A stretch of 64,000 nucleotides of DNA from Marinobacter oulmenensis (lineage in GTDB: Bacteria; Pseudomonadota; Gammaproteobacteria; Pseudomonadales; Oleiphilaceae): contig NZ_JACHFE010000003.1 in assembly GCF_014201735.1 (NCBI RefSeq), positions 62,001 through 126,000 on the forward strand, read 5' to 3'. Below the pieces are notes generated by a model. That model saw only the letters and a list, made by a program, of their open reading frames with translations. It searched no databases and was not told where the DNA came from. The translations under genes were made by a program, and so were the position numbers. Below, piece after piece: positions 47,171 through 56,326 of this stretch. How positions within the stretch are numbered: position 1 is the stretch's first letter; every line of letters starts with the position of its first letter.

Positions 47171-50017
47171 CTAACGCAGGTGGCGGTTCAGGGCATCCTC
47201 CAGACGGCTGCGGTGGTACAGGTACTGGCAGGTGCGGACCTCCTGCCAGAGTGGCTGGGACTCTTGCTCCTGGGGCAGGTGCAGGTCGCTGAGGTAGATG
47301 GGATAGGGCTCGTTGGTGCGGCGCAGGGAGCGGATGTAATGGGCCACAGCCGGTATCAGCTGATCCCCGTATTCATCCACGGTGAATTCCCGGTCGTGAC
47401 AGTAGATGTCAAAGGCCAGGGCCTCATCCCGGTAGAAGCCCACAGCCTGCAACTCCAGCCCGGGCAGGGGGAAGCCCCGCTCCTGTTCGGGCCTTGGCTG
47501 GGCCCGCCATTGACCATCCTGGCGCACCAGCTCATAACAGCGGATGTCGGTTGCCGGCCCTGCGGTGTCCAGATGGCGCAACAGGCGGCGCTCCACCAGA
47601 TTATCGAGAAACCGCAGCAGGGGGCTGAGCAGGTGGCGCCGGCGTCCGACCTGCTGGGTCCGGGTCCAGACACTGCCGCACTCATCCACCACCCAGAGCG
47701 TGCCGGTGTCACCGGCGAGACGCCAGAACAGCTGGATATTGCCGGGTTCCGAGGCTTCGCACACAGCCCGCAGGGTGGGATCGTCCCGCAGGGCATAACG
47801 GTCCGCCACCACCGGCAGGTAATAAGCTTTTGGCTGATTCAGGGCCTCAAACAGGGCCTCCCGGTCCTCAAGCGCGACAAAACCCGGCTCGCGGCCATTG
47901 AACTGCATCAGGAAGTAGCGGCGATCCATCTCGAGGATATAACGCAACGCATGAGGTCCCTGGCCTCCGGCGAAGAACTGGCGGAGCACGTCGCCAAACA
48001 GTTCCTGCACCCGCCGGGCGATGGCATTGCCATGCCCCCTGCCCGAAGCGAAGACCCGAATATCCGGGAGCGCTCCCGGATTCAGGGCAATCTGGGCGAG
48101 TATGTTTTTCAGACACTGGACCAGGGTATCGCCGGCGGCGTAATGCTGCAGGCTGACTTCGTGCCAGCTATTGAGCGTCACCTGATCAACACTGGCTACC
48201 AGGTTGTCCCTGCCACCGCTGAACCCGAGGGAGTCATTGCGGGAACTGAGTTTGTGCAGCCCCCGCTCCGAGAGGTGTGGCAGCGGATCGACGGCGATAT
48301 TGACCAGCAGCAGGTTTTGTAGAGGTCGCACCGCCTTTGACAGCGCCTGGCGGGAAGCGGGCTTGATCGGCATGGGGAGAAAGGTGGACAAGGTCTCCAG
48401 GACCTCCCGGACTTCGGTGACCGTGGCGACACTGGTCCCGGCCCGCACATTGAGCCGGGTGGTCCGGTCCAGCAGTCCGTTGCAGTAACACCAGACCAAC
48501 AGCTCGGCGAGATTGCCGGAACGACGGATGACCGGTTTCCAGAAGGCGTCGGACGGGTCCTCCAGATCCCGGTACAAAAGCCAGCCTTCACCACCCCGTC
48601 CCTGTTCCGACTGGTGGTGGAACGACAGGTTTTCCTCCGTCAGGGACGCCACCAGGTCGGGATTGATCAGCTCCACCTTGCCTGCCTTGCGCTGGAAGGC
48701 GGCGTACAGCTTGCGGCCCAGCAGATGGATGTCGTTGTCACTGATGGCGGCCTGGGTGCCCTGCTCCCGGGCCATACGTGACAGCAGCCGATAACTGTGA
48801 GTCAGTTCGGTCACGACGCTGCGACGCAGGCCGATGACTTCCTCCGCCTGCCAGCGCTGGCGGTCATCCAGCCTCTGTAACTGCTCAGGGCTCCAGTGCC
48901 AGTCTGCAACCAGATGTCGCAGGAGGTCGGTACGCCATTGATCCCCCACCAGGCCGGCACGGCTCAAAGGCAGCCCGGATTTGAGATAGAGGCTGCGCCG
49001 CACCAGATCCAGCCGGTCAGAGGCATCCTGAGCCAGCAGCCAGCGCTCCAGACGGCGGTAAAGCATGACATAAGGATCCAAACGGTCGGCATCCAGCCGC
49101 CCTTCGTACACCGCCTGTTTGAAATCCGCCGACAGCAGACGGCCATCGGCGTCGGTGGCGTAGCATTCAATCAGTAGCAGCTTGAGAATCGCTTTCCATG
49201 GCGCATCAATACCCTTGTAGAGCTGCCAGATACCGGCCCCGGGGAATTCCTCGGGCGGGATAGCAGGCACCGGCCCGAAGTCGATGTACTCCCGGGGCTT
49301 GATGAAGCGGCACTCGACCAGGCGGCGCCGACAGTCCTCATAGGCCCGGTCCTGGTCGACCGGGATCAGCCACCAGAGCGGATACTGCCCCGCCAGGTGG
49401 ATACCGGTACGGTAGAACTCATCCAGCAGCAGGTAGTGCTGGGCGCTGCCGCAGTTTTCTCCCGTCACCTCCGCTTTCTGCCGGCCCGCGCGCCAGTCGG
49501 CCGCAGAGAATACAAAGACATGCAGTTCCACGCCCAAAGTCGCTGCCCACCCGGCCAAACGGCCAGCCTTGCGTTCAAGACTGAGCACGCCCTGTTCGGG
49601 CAGGTCCGCCCGATGGCAAAGCCAGACATCCAGATCGCTGGCCACGGAATGGCCCAGAGTGCCGGGACTGCCCATAAGAAACAGGGCGTCCAGGTCCGGG
49701 TTGCGAACACCTTTGTCCCGGTAGTTGAAGGAGCGCGCCAGACGCCGGGCGGCATTGAGTGTGGAAGCTGAGGGCGTATAGCCACTTACCCCGACGGGGC
49801 AATTACCATCCACGTAGCCTGGCAGGGACGGATGGTTAAGGTGAAACACCAGAGGCAGAACTTCCAGGACAACCTGCTGACGCCAGGTCAGCGCCGAAGC
49901 GGCCCGCTCCCATCGTTGCTGGTTGACCAGCAGGAAGCGATCCCGCAATCGGCGCAGGGTCTTGCGATCAATGCCGTCCTCAAAGTCGAGGACGATCGGC
50001 GCAGCCTGGACGCTCAA
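47171..50017 (-). CDS. cyaA: Class I adenylate cyclase (TTG start)
   Basis: Makes cAMP from ATP. It is 948 aa, like other Pseudomonas-group enzymes and longer than the E. coli protein. The catalytic nucleotidyltransferase core has GS at 116-117 (MGSPGTLGHSVASD) with metal Asp128 and Asp130 in SDLDVWLC. The C-terminal regulatory half has no recognised small domain. The frame opens with TTG after a good GGAGG site; no ATG is near, and TTG is also the known start in E. coli cyaA, where it limits expression. It follows argH by 18 bases and precedes lptM. Confidence 0.95.
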   Translation of the reverse strand: MSVQAAPIVLDFEDGIDRKTLRRLRDRFLLVNQQRWERAASALTWRQQVVLEVLPLVFHLNHPSLPGYVDGNCPVGVSGYTPSASTLNAARRLARSFNYRDKGVRNPDLDALFLMGSPGTLGHSVASDLDVWLCHRADLPEQGVLSLERKAGRLAGWAATLGVELHVFVFSAADWRAGRQKAEVTGENCGSAQHYLLLDEFYRTGIHLAGQYPLWWLIPVDQDRAYEDCRRRLVECRFIKPREYIDFGPVPAIPPEEFPGAGIWQLYKGIDAPWKAILKLLLIECYATDADGRLLSADFKQAVYEGRLDADRLDPYVMLYRRLERWLLAQDASDRLDLVRRSLYLKSGLPLSRAGLVGDQWRTDLLRHLVADWHWSPEQLQRLDDRQRWQAEEVIGLRRSVVTELTHSYRLLSRMAREQGTQAAISDNDIHLLGRKLYAAFQRKAGKVELINPDLVASLTEENLSFHHQSEQGRGGEGWLLYRDLEDPSDAFWKPVIRRSGNLAELLVWCYCNGLLDRTTRLNVRAGTSVATVTEVREVLETLSTFLPMPIKPASRQALSKAVRPLQNLLLVNIAVDPLPHLSERGLHKLSSRNDSLGFSGGRDNLVASVDQVTLNSWHEVSLQHYAAGDTLVQCLKNILAQIALNPGALPDIRVFASGRGHGNAIARRVQELFGDVLRQFFAGGQGPHALRYILEMDRRYFLMQFNGREPGFVALEDREALFEALNQPKAYYLPVVADRYALRDDPTLRAVCEASEPGNIQLFWRLAGDTGTLWVVDECGSVWTRTQQVGRRRHLLSPLLRFLDNLVERRLLRHLDTAGPATDIRCYELVRQDGQWRAQPRPEQERGFPLPGLELQAVGFYRDEALAFDIYCHDREFTVDEYGDQLIPAVAHYIRSLRRTNEPYPIYLSDLHLPQEQESQPLWQEVRTCQYLYHRSRLEDALNRHLR

Positions 50018-50035
50018 ACGGCCTCCGTCCGCCGG

Positions 50036-51445
50036 TTATTTCCGGCCGGCCCGGGCACGCTGCACCGCGGCCCGCACCTGATCGGGCGCCGTTCCGCCCA
50101 GATGGTCCCGGGCCTGAACCGAGCCTTCCAGGGTCAGCACATCAAAGACATCGTCAGTGATGTAATCGGAAAACTGCTGCAGCTCTTCAAGGGTCATGTC
50201 TGAGAGGTCACGCCCCTCAGCCACACCAAAGGCCACGGATTTGCCCACGATTTCATGGGCATCGCGGAAAGCCACGCCCTTCTTGACCAGATAATCGGCC
50301 AGATCGGTCGCCGTGGAGAACCCGTTCTTGGCCGCCACCCGCATATTGGCGGACTTAGAGCGGATGGCCGGGATCATATCCGCGTAGGCTTTCAGGCTGC
50401 CCTTGACGGTATCGACGGTGTCGAACAGCGGCTCTTTGTCCTCCTGGTTATCCTTGTTATAGGCCAGTGGCTGGCTTTTCATCAGGGTCAGCAGGCTGAT
50501 CAGGTGACCGTTCACCCGGCCGGTCTTACCACGCACCAGTTCCGGCACGTCCGGGTTTTTCTTCTGCGGCATGATCGAGGAGCCGGTGCAGAAACGATCC
50601 GGCAGGTCAATGAAGTCAAACTGGGCCGAAGTCCACAGCACCAGCTCTTCACTGAAGCGGGACAGGTGGGTCATCAAAAGGGCGGCGGAACTGCAGAACT
50701 CGATGGCGAAATCCCGGTCACTGACCGAATCCAGGGAATTCTCGGTGGGCCGGTCAAAGCCCAGCAGATCCGCGGTCAGATTGCGGTCGATGGGATAAGT
50801 GGTCCCGGCCAGAGCGGCGGCGCCCAGGGGCATGACGTTCACCCGTTTGCGGCAGTCCTGCAGGCGCTCGCCGTCGCGCACCAGCATCTCGTACCAGGCC
50901 AGCAGATGGTGGCCGAAGGTGACCGGCTGGGCGGTCTGCAGGTGGGTAAAGCCCGGCATGATGGTGTCGGCTTCGCGCTCCGCCAGGTCCAGCAGACCGT
51001 TCTGCAGACGGTTGAGCTCCTCGGCGATCACGTCAATTTCATCGCGCAGGTACAGGCGGATATCCGTGGCCACCTGATCGTTGCGGCTGCGGCCGGTGTG
51101 CAGCTTTTTGCCGGTAATGCCAATGCGGTCGGTTAACGCCGCCTCAATGTTCATGTGCACGTCTTCCAGGCTGACGGACCACTCAAAACGACCGGCCTCG
51201 ATATCAGCTTTGACGCCCTTGAGCCCCTCGATAATCTGGTCACGCTCATCGTCGGTGAGCACGCCGACTTTTGCCAGCATGGTGGCATGGGCAATGGAAC
51301 CGGTAATATCGTGGTGGTAAAGGCGCTGGTCAAAATCCACCGAGGCGGTAAAACGCTCGACAAAGGCATCGGTGGGTTCACTGAAACGTCCACCCCAGGG
51401 TTTTTCCGAGGATGTGGTCTGGTCAGACTTTTTCTGATCCGTCAT
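50036..51445 (-). CDS. argH: Argininosuccinate lyase
   Basis: Splits argininosuccinate into arginine and fumarate, the last step of arginine synthesis. It is 469 aa. The family signature [12 protein letters not shown] holds the catalytic Ser region. The N-terminus is [20 protein letters not shown], and [14 protein letters not shown] is a second conserved segment. It heads the minus-strand run that continues with cyaA and is divergent from algZ, with 125 bases between, as in Pseudomonas. Confidence 0.97.
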   Translation of the reverse strand: MTDQKKSDQTTSSEKPWGGRFSEPTDAFVERFTASVDFDQRLYHHDITGSIAHATMLAKVGVLTDDERDQIIEGLKGVKADIEAGRFEWSVSLEDVHMNIEAALTDRIGITGKKLHTGRSRNDQVATDIRLYLRDEIDVIAEELNRLQNGLLDLAEREADTIMPGFTHLQTAQPVTFGHHLLAWYEMLVRDGERLQDCRKRVNVMPLGAAALAGTTYPIDRNLTADLLGFDRPTENSLDSVSDRDFAIEFCSSAALLMTHLSRFSEELVLWTSAQFDFIDLPDRFCTGSSIMPQKKNPDVPELVRGKTGRVNGHLISLLTLMKSQPLAYNKDNQEDKEPLFDTVDTVKGSLKAYADMIPAIRSKSANMRVAAKNGFSTATDLADYLVKKGVAFRDAHEIVGKSVAFGVAEGRDLSDMTLEELQQFSDYITDDVFDVLTLEGSVQARDHLGGTAPDQVRAAVQRARAGRK

Positions 51446-51557
51446 GGTCTATCTTTCCTGCTGACAGCCCGGCATGATCAACATGCCGGTGTGGGATAAA
51501 TGGAATCGGTCATCCGACAGATAAAAAGTGGCCTGAGTATAGCATTCCGCCCCCGCT

Positions 51558-51573
51558 AAGGAGACACCCCCTG
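51558..51573 (+). promoter_or_regulatory. Ribosome site and CTG start of algZ
   Basis: AAGGAG at 51558-51563 lies 7 bases before an in-frame CTG at 51571. No ATG, GTG or TTG occurs in frame between there and a TTG at 51646 that has no ribosome site and would remove the family's conserved N-terminus (FYVPDLC). Confidence 0.55.
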
Positions 51574-52629
51574 AACGCCGAGCAAAGCAACCACAGCCCC
51601 GAGTTCTATGTACCGGACCTGTGTCGTGTCCGCCCCCTGTTCCTGTTGATCCTCACCAGTGAACTGCTGGCGATGGTGCTGGCGGTGGTACAGGCGGAGG
51701 ATACATGGATTGACTGGAGCTACTTCGGGCTTCTGTCACTTTTCGTGCAGTGGACCACTCTCACCAGCGTCGCCCTGATCTGTCCGCTTCGGCCCCGCCT
51801 GGCACGGATGACGACCACCCGGGCAACACTGATCATTGTTGTCATTGTGCTACTGGATGTCCTCGCGTTCAGCCTGTTTGCAGACCGGGTGCTTCACCCC
51901 GGCCCGGATGGCATTGGCTGGCAGGGCATTGCCCGCAAGCTGCTGGTGGCACTACTGATCCTGCTCATGCTGCTGCGCTATTTCTACCTCCAGCATTCCT
52001 GGCAACAGCAGCGGGAATCCCGCATGCAGGCACAACTGATCGCCCTGCAGTCGCGGATTCATCCTCACTTCCTGTTCAACAGCATGAACTCCATTGCCAG
52101 CCTGATCGCCAGCAACCCGGACCGGGCCGAAGAGGCCGTACTGGACTTGTCCGAACTGTTCCGGGCCAGTCTGGGCAGCGGCGAAACGCTGGTCCCGCTT
52201 GAGCGGGAGCTGGATCTCTGCCAGCGGTACCTCGCGATGGAGAAGCTGCGACTGGGGCATCGGCTGGAGATGGACTGGCAGATCCAGCCCGACACAAGGC
52301 ACCAGGCCATTCCACCCCTGACCCTGCAGCCGCTGGTGGAAAATGCCATTCATCATGGAATACAGTCGCGGCCGGAAGGTGGCAGGATTGGCATAGAAGT
52401 CAGCAGCCACGGTCATTTTGTATACTTGATGGTGCATAACCCGGAACATGAACCTGCCGGGCACCCGCACCAGGGCAACCGCATGGCTCTGGACAACACC
52501 CGCGCCCGACTGCAGGCGCTGTTCGGCGATCAGGCCGTGCTAAAACACAGCCGGCACGACGGAACCTATACGGTGACCCTGCGTTTGCCCCGAAAATCAG
52601 TTGACGGTGGAGCACAGGCTCATGGATAG
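51571..52629 (+). CDS. algZ: LytS-type sensor histidine kinase AlgZ/FimS
   Basis: Membrane kinase that works with AlgR; in Pseudomonas the pair controls alginate, type IV pili and virulence. From the probable CTG start it is 352 aa. N-terminal helices span about residues 20-135. The histidine region IHPHFLFNSMNSIASL is near residues 168-183, and PLVENAIHHGIQS is the ATP-domain N-box. From the TTG at 51646 it would be 327 aa and lose SPEFYVPDLCRVRPLF, which matches the N-terminus expected of AlgZ. It is divergent from argH, and the 3' end overlaps algR by 8 bases. Confidence 0.88.
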   Translation: MNAEQSNHSPEFYVPDLCRVRPLFLLILTSELLAMVLAVVQAEDTWIDWSYFGLLSLFVQWTTLTSVALICPLRPRLARMTTTRATLIIVVIVLLDVLAFSLFADRVLHPGPDGIGWQGIARKLLVALLILLMLLRYFYLQHSWQQQRESRMQAQLIALQSRIHPHFLFNSMNSIASLIASNPDRAEEAVLDLSELFRASLGSGETLVPLERELDLCQRYLAMEKLRLGHRLEMDWQIQPDTRHQAIPPLTLQPLVENAIHHGIQSRPEGGRIGIEVSSHGHFVYLMVHNPEHEPAGHPHQGNRMALDNTRARLQALFGDQAVLKHSRHDGTYTVTLRLPRKSVDGGAQAHG

Positions 52630-53377
52630 CGCACTCAAACAGGTACTGATCGCGGATGACGAGCCCCTCGCCAGGGAACGCCTGCGCCGGTTGGTGGAAG
52701 CATTGCCGGGCTATGGCGTATGCGCTGAAGCCGGCTGTGGTGACGACACCCTCGCCCTGGCCGCCCGGCTGGAGCCGGATATCCTCCTGCTGGACATCCA
52801 GATGCCCGGAATGGATGGTATGACCGCCGCCAACCGGCTGACCACCCTGACCAACCCGCCAGCCGTGATCTTTTGCACCGCATACGATCAGTATGCCCTG
52901 CAGGCATTCGAGGTTAACGCCATTGCCTACCTGCTCAAACCCGTTCGGCGGGAAGCACTGGCAGAAGCTCTGGTCCGTGCAGAAAAGCTCAATCGTCTGC
53001 AGATCCAGCAGCTCGCCGGAGCGCCGGTGGCGGAAAGCGGGCAACTGGCGGTCACCAGCCATCGCGGCACCGAACTCATCGACGTGGCCGAGCTGCGCTA
53101 CTGCCAGGCCGACCAGAAATACGTCACCCTGCATCATGGCCATGGCGAGACCCTGTGCGGCTACACCCTCAAGGAACTGGAGCAGAGCTACCCGGAGCAC
53201 CTGCTGCGAATTCACCGCAATACCCTGGTCGGTCGCCGGTTCATTCAGGGTCTGCACCGACAGAGCAATGGCCAGGCCGTCCTGACACTGAAGGACAGCG
53301 ACACCACCCTGGCGGTCAGCCGACGTCACGCTGCCGACGTACGGCACTGGCTGCAGGCGCACCAGCGCTCCCACTGA
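52622..53377 (+). CDS. algR: LytTR response regulator AlgR
   Basis: 251 residues. The receiver has phosphoacceptor Asp58 in DILLLDIQMPGMDG and acidic residues at ADDEP. The C-terminal LytTR DNA-binding domain begins near residue 150 (LAVTSHRGTELIDVAELRY) and includes RIHRNTLVGRRFI. It overlaps the end of algZ. In Pseudomonas AlgR activates fimU-pilE and alginate genes; targets here are not known, but pilT/pilU lie in the same window. Confidence 0.93.
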   Translation: MDSALKQVLIADDEPLARERLRRLVEALPGYGVCAEAGCGDDTLALAARLEPDILLLDIQMPGMDGMTAANRLTTLTNPPAVIFCTAYDQYALQAFEVNAIAYLLKPVRREALAEALVRAEKLNRLQIQQLAGAPVAESGQLAVTSHRGTELIDVAELRYCQADQKYVTLHHGHGETLCGYTLKELEQSYPEHLLRIHRNTLVGRRFIQGLHRQSNGQAVLTLKDSDTTLAVSRRHAADVRHWLQAHQRSH

Positions 53378-53465
53378 AGAGGTACAACGACTGTCGCGAC
53401 GGGACATTTTTGCCACTACAAGGTAACCTTGGGGCACATTTATCCAACCACAGACAGTGAGTGCC

Positions 53466-54404
53466 ATGTCACAACGAACCCTTCGCATTGCAACCCGCAG
53501 CAGCGCCCTGGCGCTGTGGCAGGCGGAACACATCAAGGCCGAGCTTGAACGCCTGCATGACAACGTCACCGTCGAACTGGTGAAGATCAAGACCCAGGGC
53601 GACAAGATCCTGGACGTGCCGCTGGCGAAGATTGGCGGCAAGGGGCTGTTCGTGAAGGAACTGGAAGAAGCCATGCTTGACGGCCGGGCCGACCTGGCGG
53701 TGCATTCGATGAAGGATGTCCCCATGGAATTCCCCGAAGGCCTGGACCTGGTGGCCATCTGCGAACGGGAAGATCCTACCGACGCCTTCGTCAGCAATCA
53801 CTACGACAACATTGACCAACTGCCAGAAGGGGCAGTGGTCGGCACCGCCAGCCTGCGCCGCGAATCCCAACTGCGGGCCAACCGCCCGGACCTGAAAATT
53901 CACGTCCTGCGCGGCAATGTGAACACCCGTCTGGCCAAGCTGGACGCCGGCGAATACGACGCCATTGTATTGGCCAGCTCCGGCCTCAAGCGCCTGGGCT
54001 TTCATGACCGTATCCGCTACTGCCTGCCCGATACCGTGTCACTGCCGGCCGTTGGCCAGGGTGCCCTGGGCATTGAATGCCGCACCAGCGACACCGAGCT
54101 TCTGGAGCTGATTGCACCGCTGAACCATACCGACACAGCGGATCGGGTCCGCGCTGAACGGGCGCTGAACCGTCGACTGGAAGGCGGCTGCCAGGTCCCC
54201 ATTGCCGCCTATGCCCTGCTCGAGGATGACAACCTGTGGCTGCGAGGCCTGGTGGGTGCCGTTGACGGCAGCCAGATCTTCCGCGTGGAAGGCCGGGCCC
54301 CGAGAGCCGAAGGCGAACGCCTCGGCCGGGAACTGGCGGAACAGCTGCTGGGCATGGGTGCCGACAAGGTGCTGGCGGAAATCTATGGCCACACCCCAAC
54401 CTGA
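53466..54404 (+). CDS. hemC: Hydroxymethylbilane synthase (porphobilinogen deaminase)
   Basis: Polymerises four porphobilinogens to hydroxymethylbilane in heme synthesis. It is 312 aa from the ATG at 53466. The dipyrromethane-cofactor Cys is in [12 protein letters not shown]. Other motifs are [25 protein letters not shown] and [17 protein letters not shown] three codons upstream is a weaker start. It follows algR after 88 bases and overlaps hemD by 20. Confidence 0.97.
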   Translation: MSQRTLRIATRSSALALWQAEHIKAELERLHDNVTVELVKIKTQGDKILDVPLAKIGGKGLFVKELEEAMLDGRADLAVHSMKDVPMEFPEGLDLVAICEREDPTDAFVSNHYDNIDQLPEGAVVGTASLRRESQLRANRPDLKIHVLRGNVNTRLAKLDAGEYDAIVLASSGLKRLGFHDRIRYCLPDTVSLPAVGQGALGIECRTSDTELLELIAPLNHTDTADRVRAERALNRRLEGGCQVPIAAYALLEDDNLWLRGLVGAVDGSQIFRVEGRAPRAEGERLGRELAEQLLGMGADKVLAEIYGHTPT

Positions 54405-55224
54405 TCGACAGGAACCGACCCCGGAGCTCCGGGGTCGCCGGGTACTGGTCTGCCGTCCGGAACCCGAGGCCAGCCGCCTGGCCTCTGCCCTGACGGCGGC
54501 AGGCGCGGATGTCCGTCTGCTGCCGCTGATGGTCCGGGAACCACTGCCGGAGACCCCCGAACAACGCTCACTCCTGCAGGAACTGGATAACTTCAGCCAC
54601 ATCATTGCGGTCAGCCCCTATGCCGCCCGCCGGCTGCTCGAGGAAATCGACCAGTGGTGGCCACAGATCCCCATGCGAATCCAGTGGTACGGTGTGGGTG
54701 CCGGCACCGCCGCCGAACTGGCCGGCCACGGCCTGCGCGTACGCCGACCGGTCAATGGCTGGACCAGCGAGGCCCTGCTGGCGATGCCATCACTGCAGCA
54801 TCTGCAGCACGAACGGGTCCTGCTGGCCCGGGGCGAACAGGGGCGGGAACTGATCCGTCAGACTCTGGAGCAGCGGGGGGCCAGGGTTACGATACTGCCA
54901 CTGTACCGACGCTATCGCCCGTACTATCCTGCAGAACAGATCCGGGAGGTTTTTGACCAGTTCCGGCCGGAGGTGATTGTTGCGCTTTCCGGCGAAACCC
55001 TGAACAATCTGGTTGAGATCATCCCGGACGACCGGCCCGAGTTATATCAATCGCTGCTGGTGGTTCCGGCACAGCGGGTTGCCGAACAGGCCCGCGCCGC
55101 CGGCTTTCAGCGGCCGTTTGTACCGGATGGCCTGGCAGACGGACAGCTGATCACCAGCCTGGCCCGACACCTCGCGCCACCGGCCAGTGACAACGGAAAA
55201 CCGAGTAAGGATGCCCGTGACTGA
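54385..55224 (+). CDS. hemD: Uroporphyrinogen-III synthase
   Basis: Closes hydroxymethylbilane to uroporphyrinogen III with inversion of ring D. The family is poorly conserved. This one has the start [36 protein letters not shown] in the middle and [12 protein letters not shown] later. It is 279 aa from the ATG at 54385, which overlaps hemC. Position after hemC is the strongest support. Confidence 0.93.
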   Translation: MATPQPDRQEPTPELRGRRVLVCRPEPEASRLASALTAAGADVRLLPLMVREPLPETPEQRSLLQELDNFSHIIAVSPYAARRLLEEIDQWWPQIPMRIQWYGVGAGTAAELAGHGLRVRRPVNGWTSEALLAMPSLQHLQHERVLLARGEQGRELIRQTLEQRGARVTILPLYRRYRPYYPAEQIREVFDQFRPEVIVALSGETLNNLVEIIPDDRPELYQSLLVVPAQRVAEQARAAGFQRPFVPDGLADGQLITSLARHLAPPASDNGKPSKDARD

Positions 55225-56326
55225 AGAAACCAAGCACCTCCCTGCCCCCGTGAAACCGCCCGGAGCCGCCCAACCCAGGCTCTGGCCGATCTGGCTCATC
55301 GCCATTCTTTCACTGATTCTGGCCGTCGGCCTGGCTTTCTGGAACTGGCAGCAATGGCAGACCCGGCAGGCCACCGAGCAGGCCATCTCCGATCTGCGTC
55401 AGGACACCGAGCAACTCGAAAACCGATACGATGATCGGGGCAGCCAGCAGGGCGACCGCCTGCAGTCGCTGGAAAATCGGCTGGCCGAGCAGCGGGAGCT
55501 GATCTCCACCCAGCAGCGCCAGATTGATCACAACGCCCGGGAACTGCTGGAGGCAGGTAACCGGACCCGGACCGACTGGCTGCTCGCCGAGGCTGAATAC
55601 CTGCTACGCATCGCCAACCAGCGGCTTCAGATCGAGAAGGACATCCGTGGCTCGCTGTCTGCACTGCAGTCCGCCGACGACGTTCTGGCCGAATCCGACG
55701 ATGTGGGTGTCTACGCGGTACGCCAGCAACTGGCGCGAGAGATCCAGTCCCTCAAGGGCATCGAAAACGTCGACCGTACCGGCCTCTACCTGAAGCTGGA
55801 GGCGGCCATCGCGTCAGTCCATGAGCTGACCGACCAGGCGCTGGTGCATGAACAGGCGCCCGGATTCCGTACCGGGGACCAGGGCGACACCACGCCGGAA
55901 AGCACCAACCCCTTCGTCCGTGGCTGGCATCGCTTCCTGGAGACCCTCAACGAGATTGTGGTGGTGCGCCGGCTGGATGAGCCGGTCAAACCCCTGTTAT
56001 CCCCTGACCAGAGCGCCTGGGCCCGTCTGAACCTGCAACTGATGCTGGAAGAAGCGGAACTGGCCGTACTCAGAGGCAATCAGGCGCTCTATGACCGGGC
56101 ACTGAGCAAGGCCGTCACCACCGTCAACGACTGGTATGACGCCAGCAACCCGGCCATTCGCGGCCTGACCGAAACCCTGGATGAACTGTCCCGGCGCAAC
56201 GTGGACCCCGAGCTTCCGGACATCAGCCAGTCCATCAGTCTGCTCAAGAAACGGTTGGCCGGGCGTTCCGCGGCCGGGGATGGCAGTGCCGAAGCAGGCA
56301 GTGACAACGGAGGCGATAGCCAATGA
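55211..56326 (+). CDS. hemX: HemX-family membrane protein
   Basis: 371 residues. A single N-terminal membrane helix (WPIWLIAILSLILAVGLAFW) is followed by a long coiled coil and helical periplasmic part (TEQAISDLRQDTEQLENRY). It is often labelled uroporphyrinogen-III C-methyltransferase, but there is no SAM-binding motif, so that name is not supported by the sequence. Start options: GTG 55187, ATG 55211, GTG 55217; AAGG lies 6 bases before the last. It overlaps hemD and hemY, so it belongs to the hemCDXY operon. Confidence 0.88.
   Translation: MPVTEETKHLPAPVKPPGAAQPRLWPIWLIAILSLILAVGLAFWNWQQWQTRQATEQAISDLRQDTEQLENRYDDRGSQQGDRLQSLENRLAEQRELISTQQRQIDHNARELLEAGNRTRTDWLLAEAEYLLRIANQRLQIEKDIRGSLSALQSADDVLAESDDVGVYAVRQQLAREIQSLKGIENVDRTGLYLKLEAAIASVHELTDQALVHEQAPGFRTGDQGDTTPESTNPFVRGWHRFLETLNEIVVVRRLDEPVKPLLSPDQSAWARLNLQLMLEEAELAVLRGNQALYDRALSKAVTTVNDWYDASNPAIRGLTETLDELSRRNVDPELPDISQSISLLKKRLAGRSAAGDGSAEAGSDNGGDSQ

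Noticed and set aside
45937..47292. 451-codon open frame antisense to lysA and lptM
   Set aside because: Overlaps two recognised genes and has no recognisable features.
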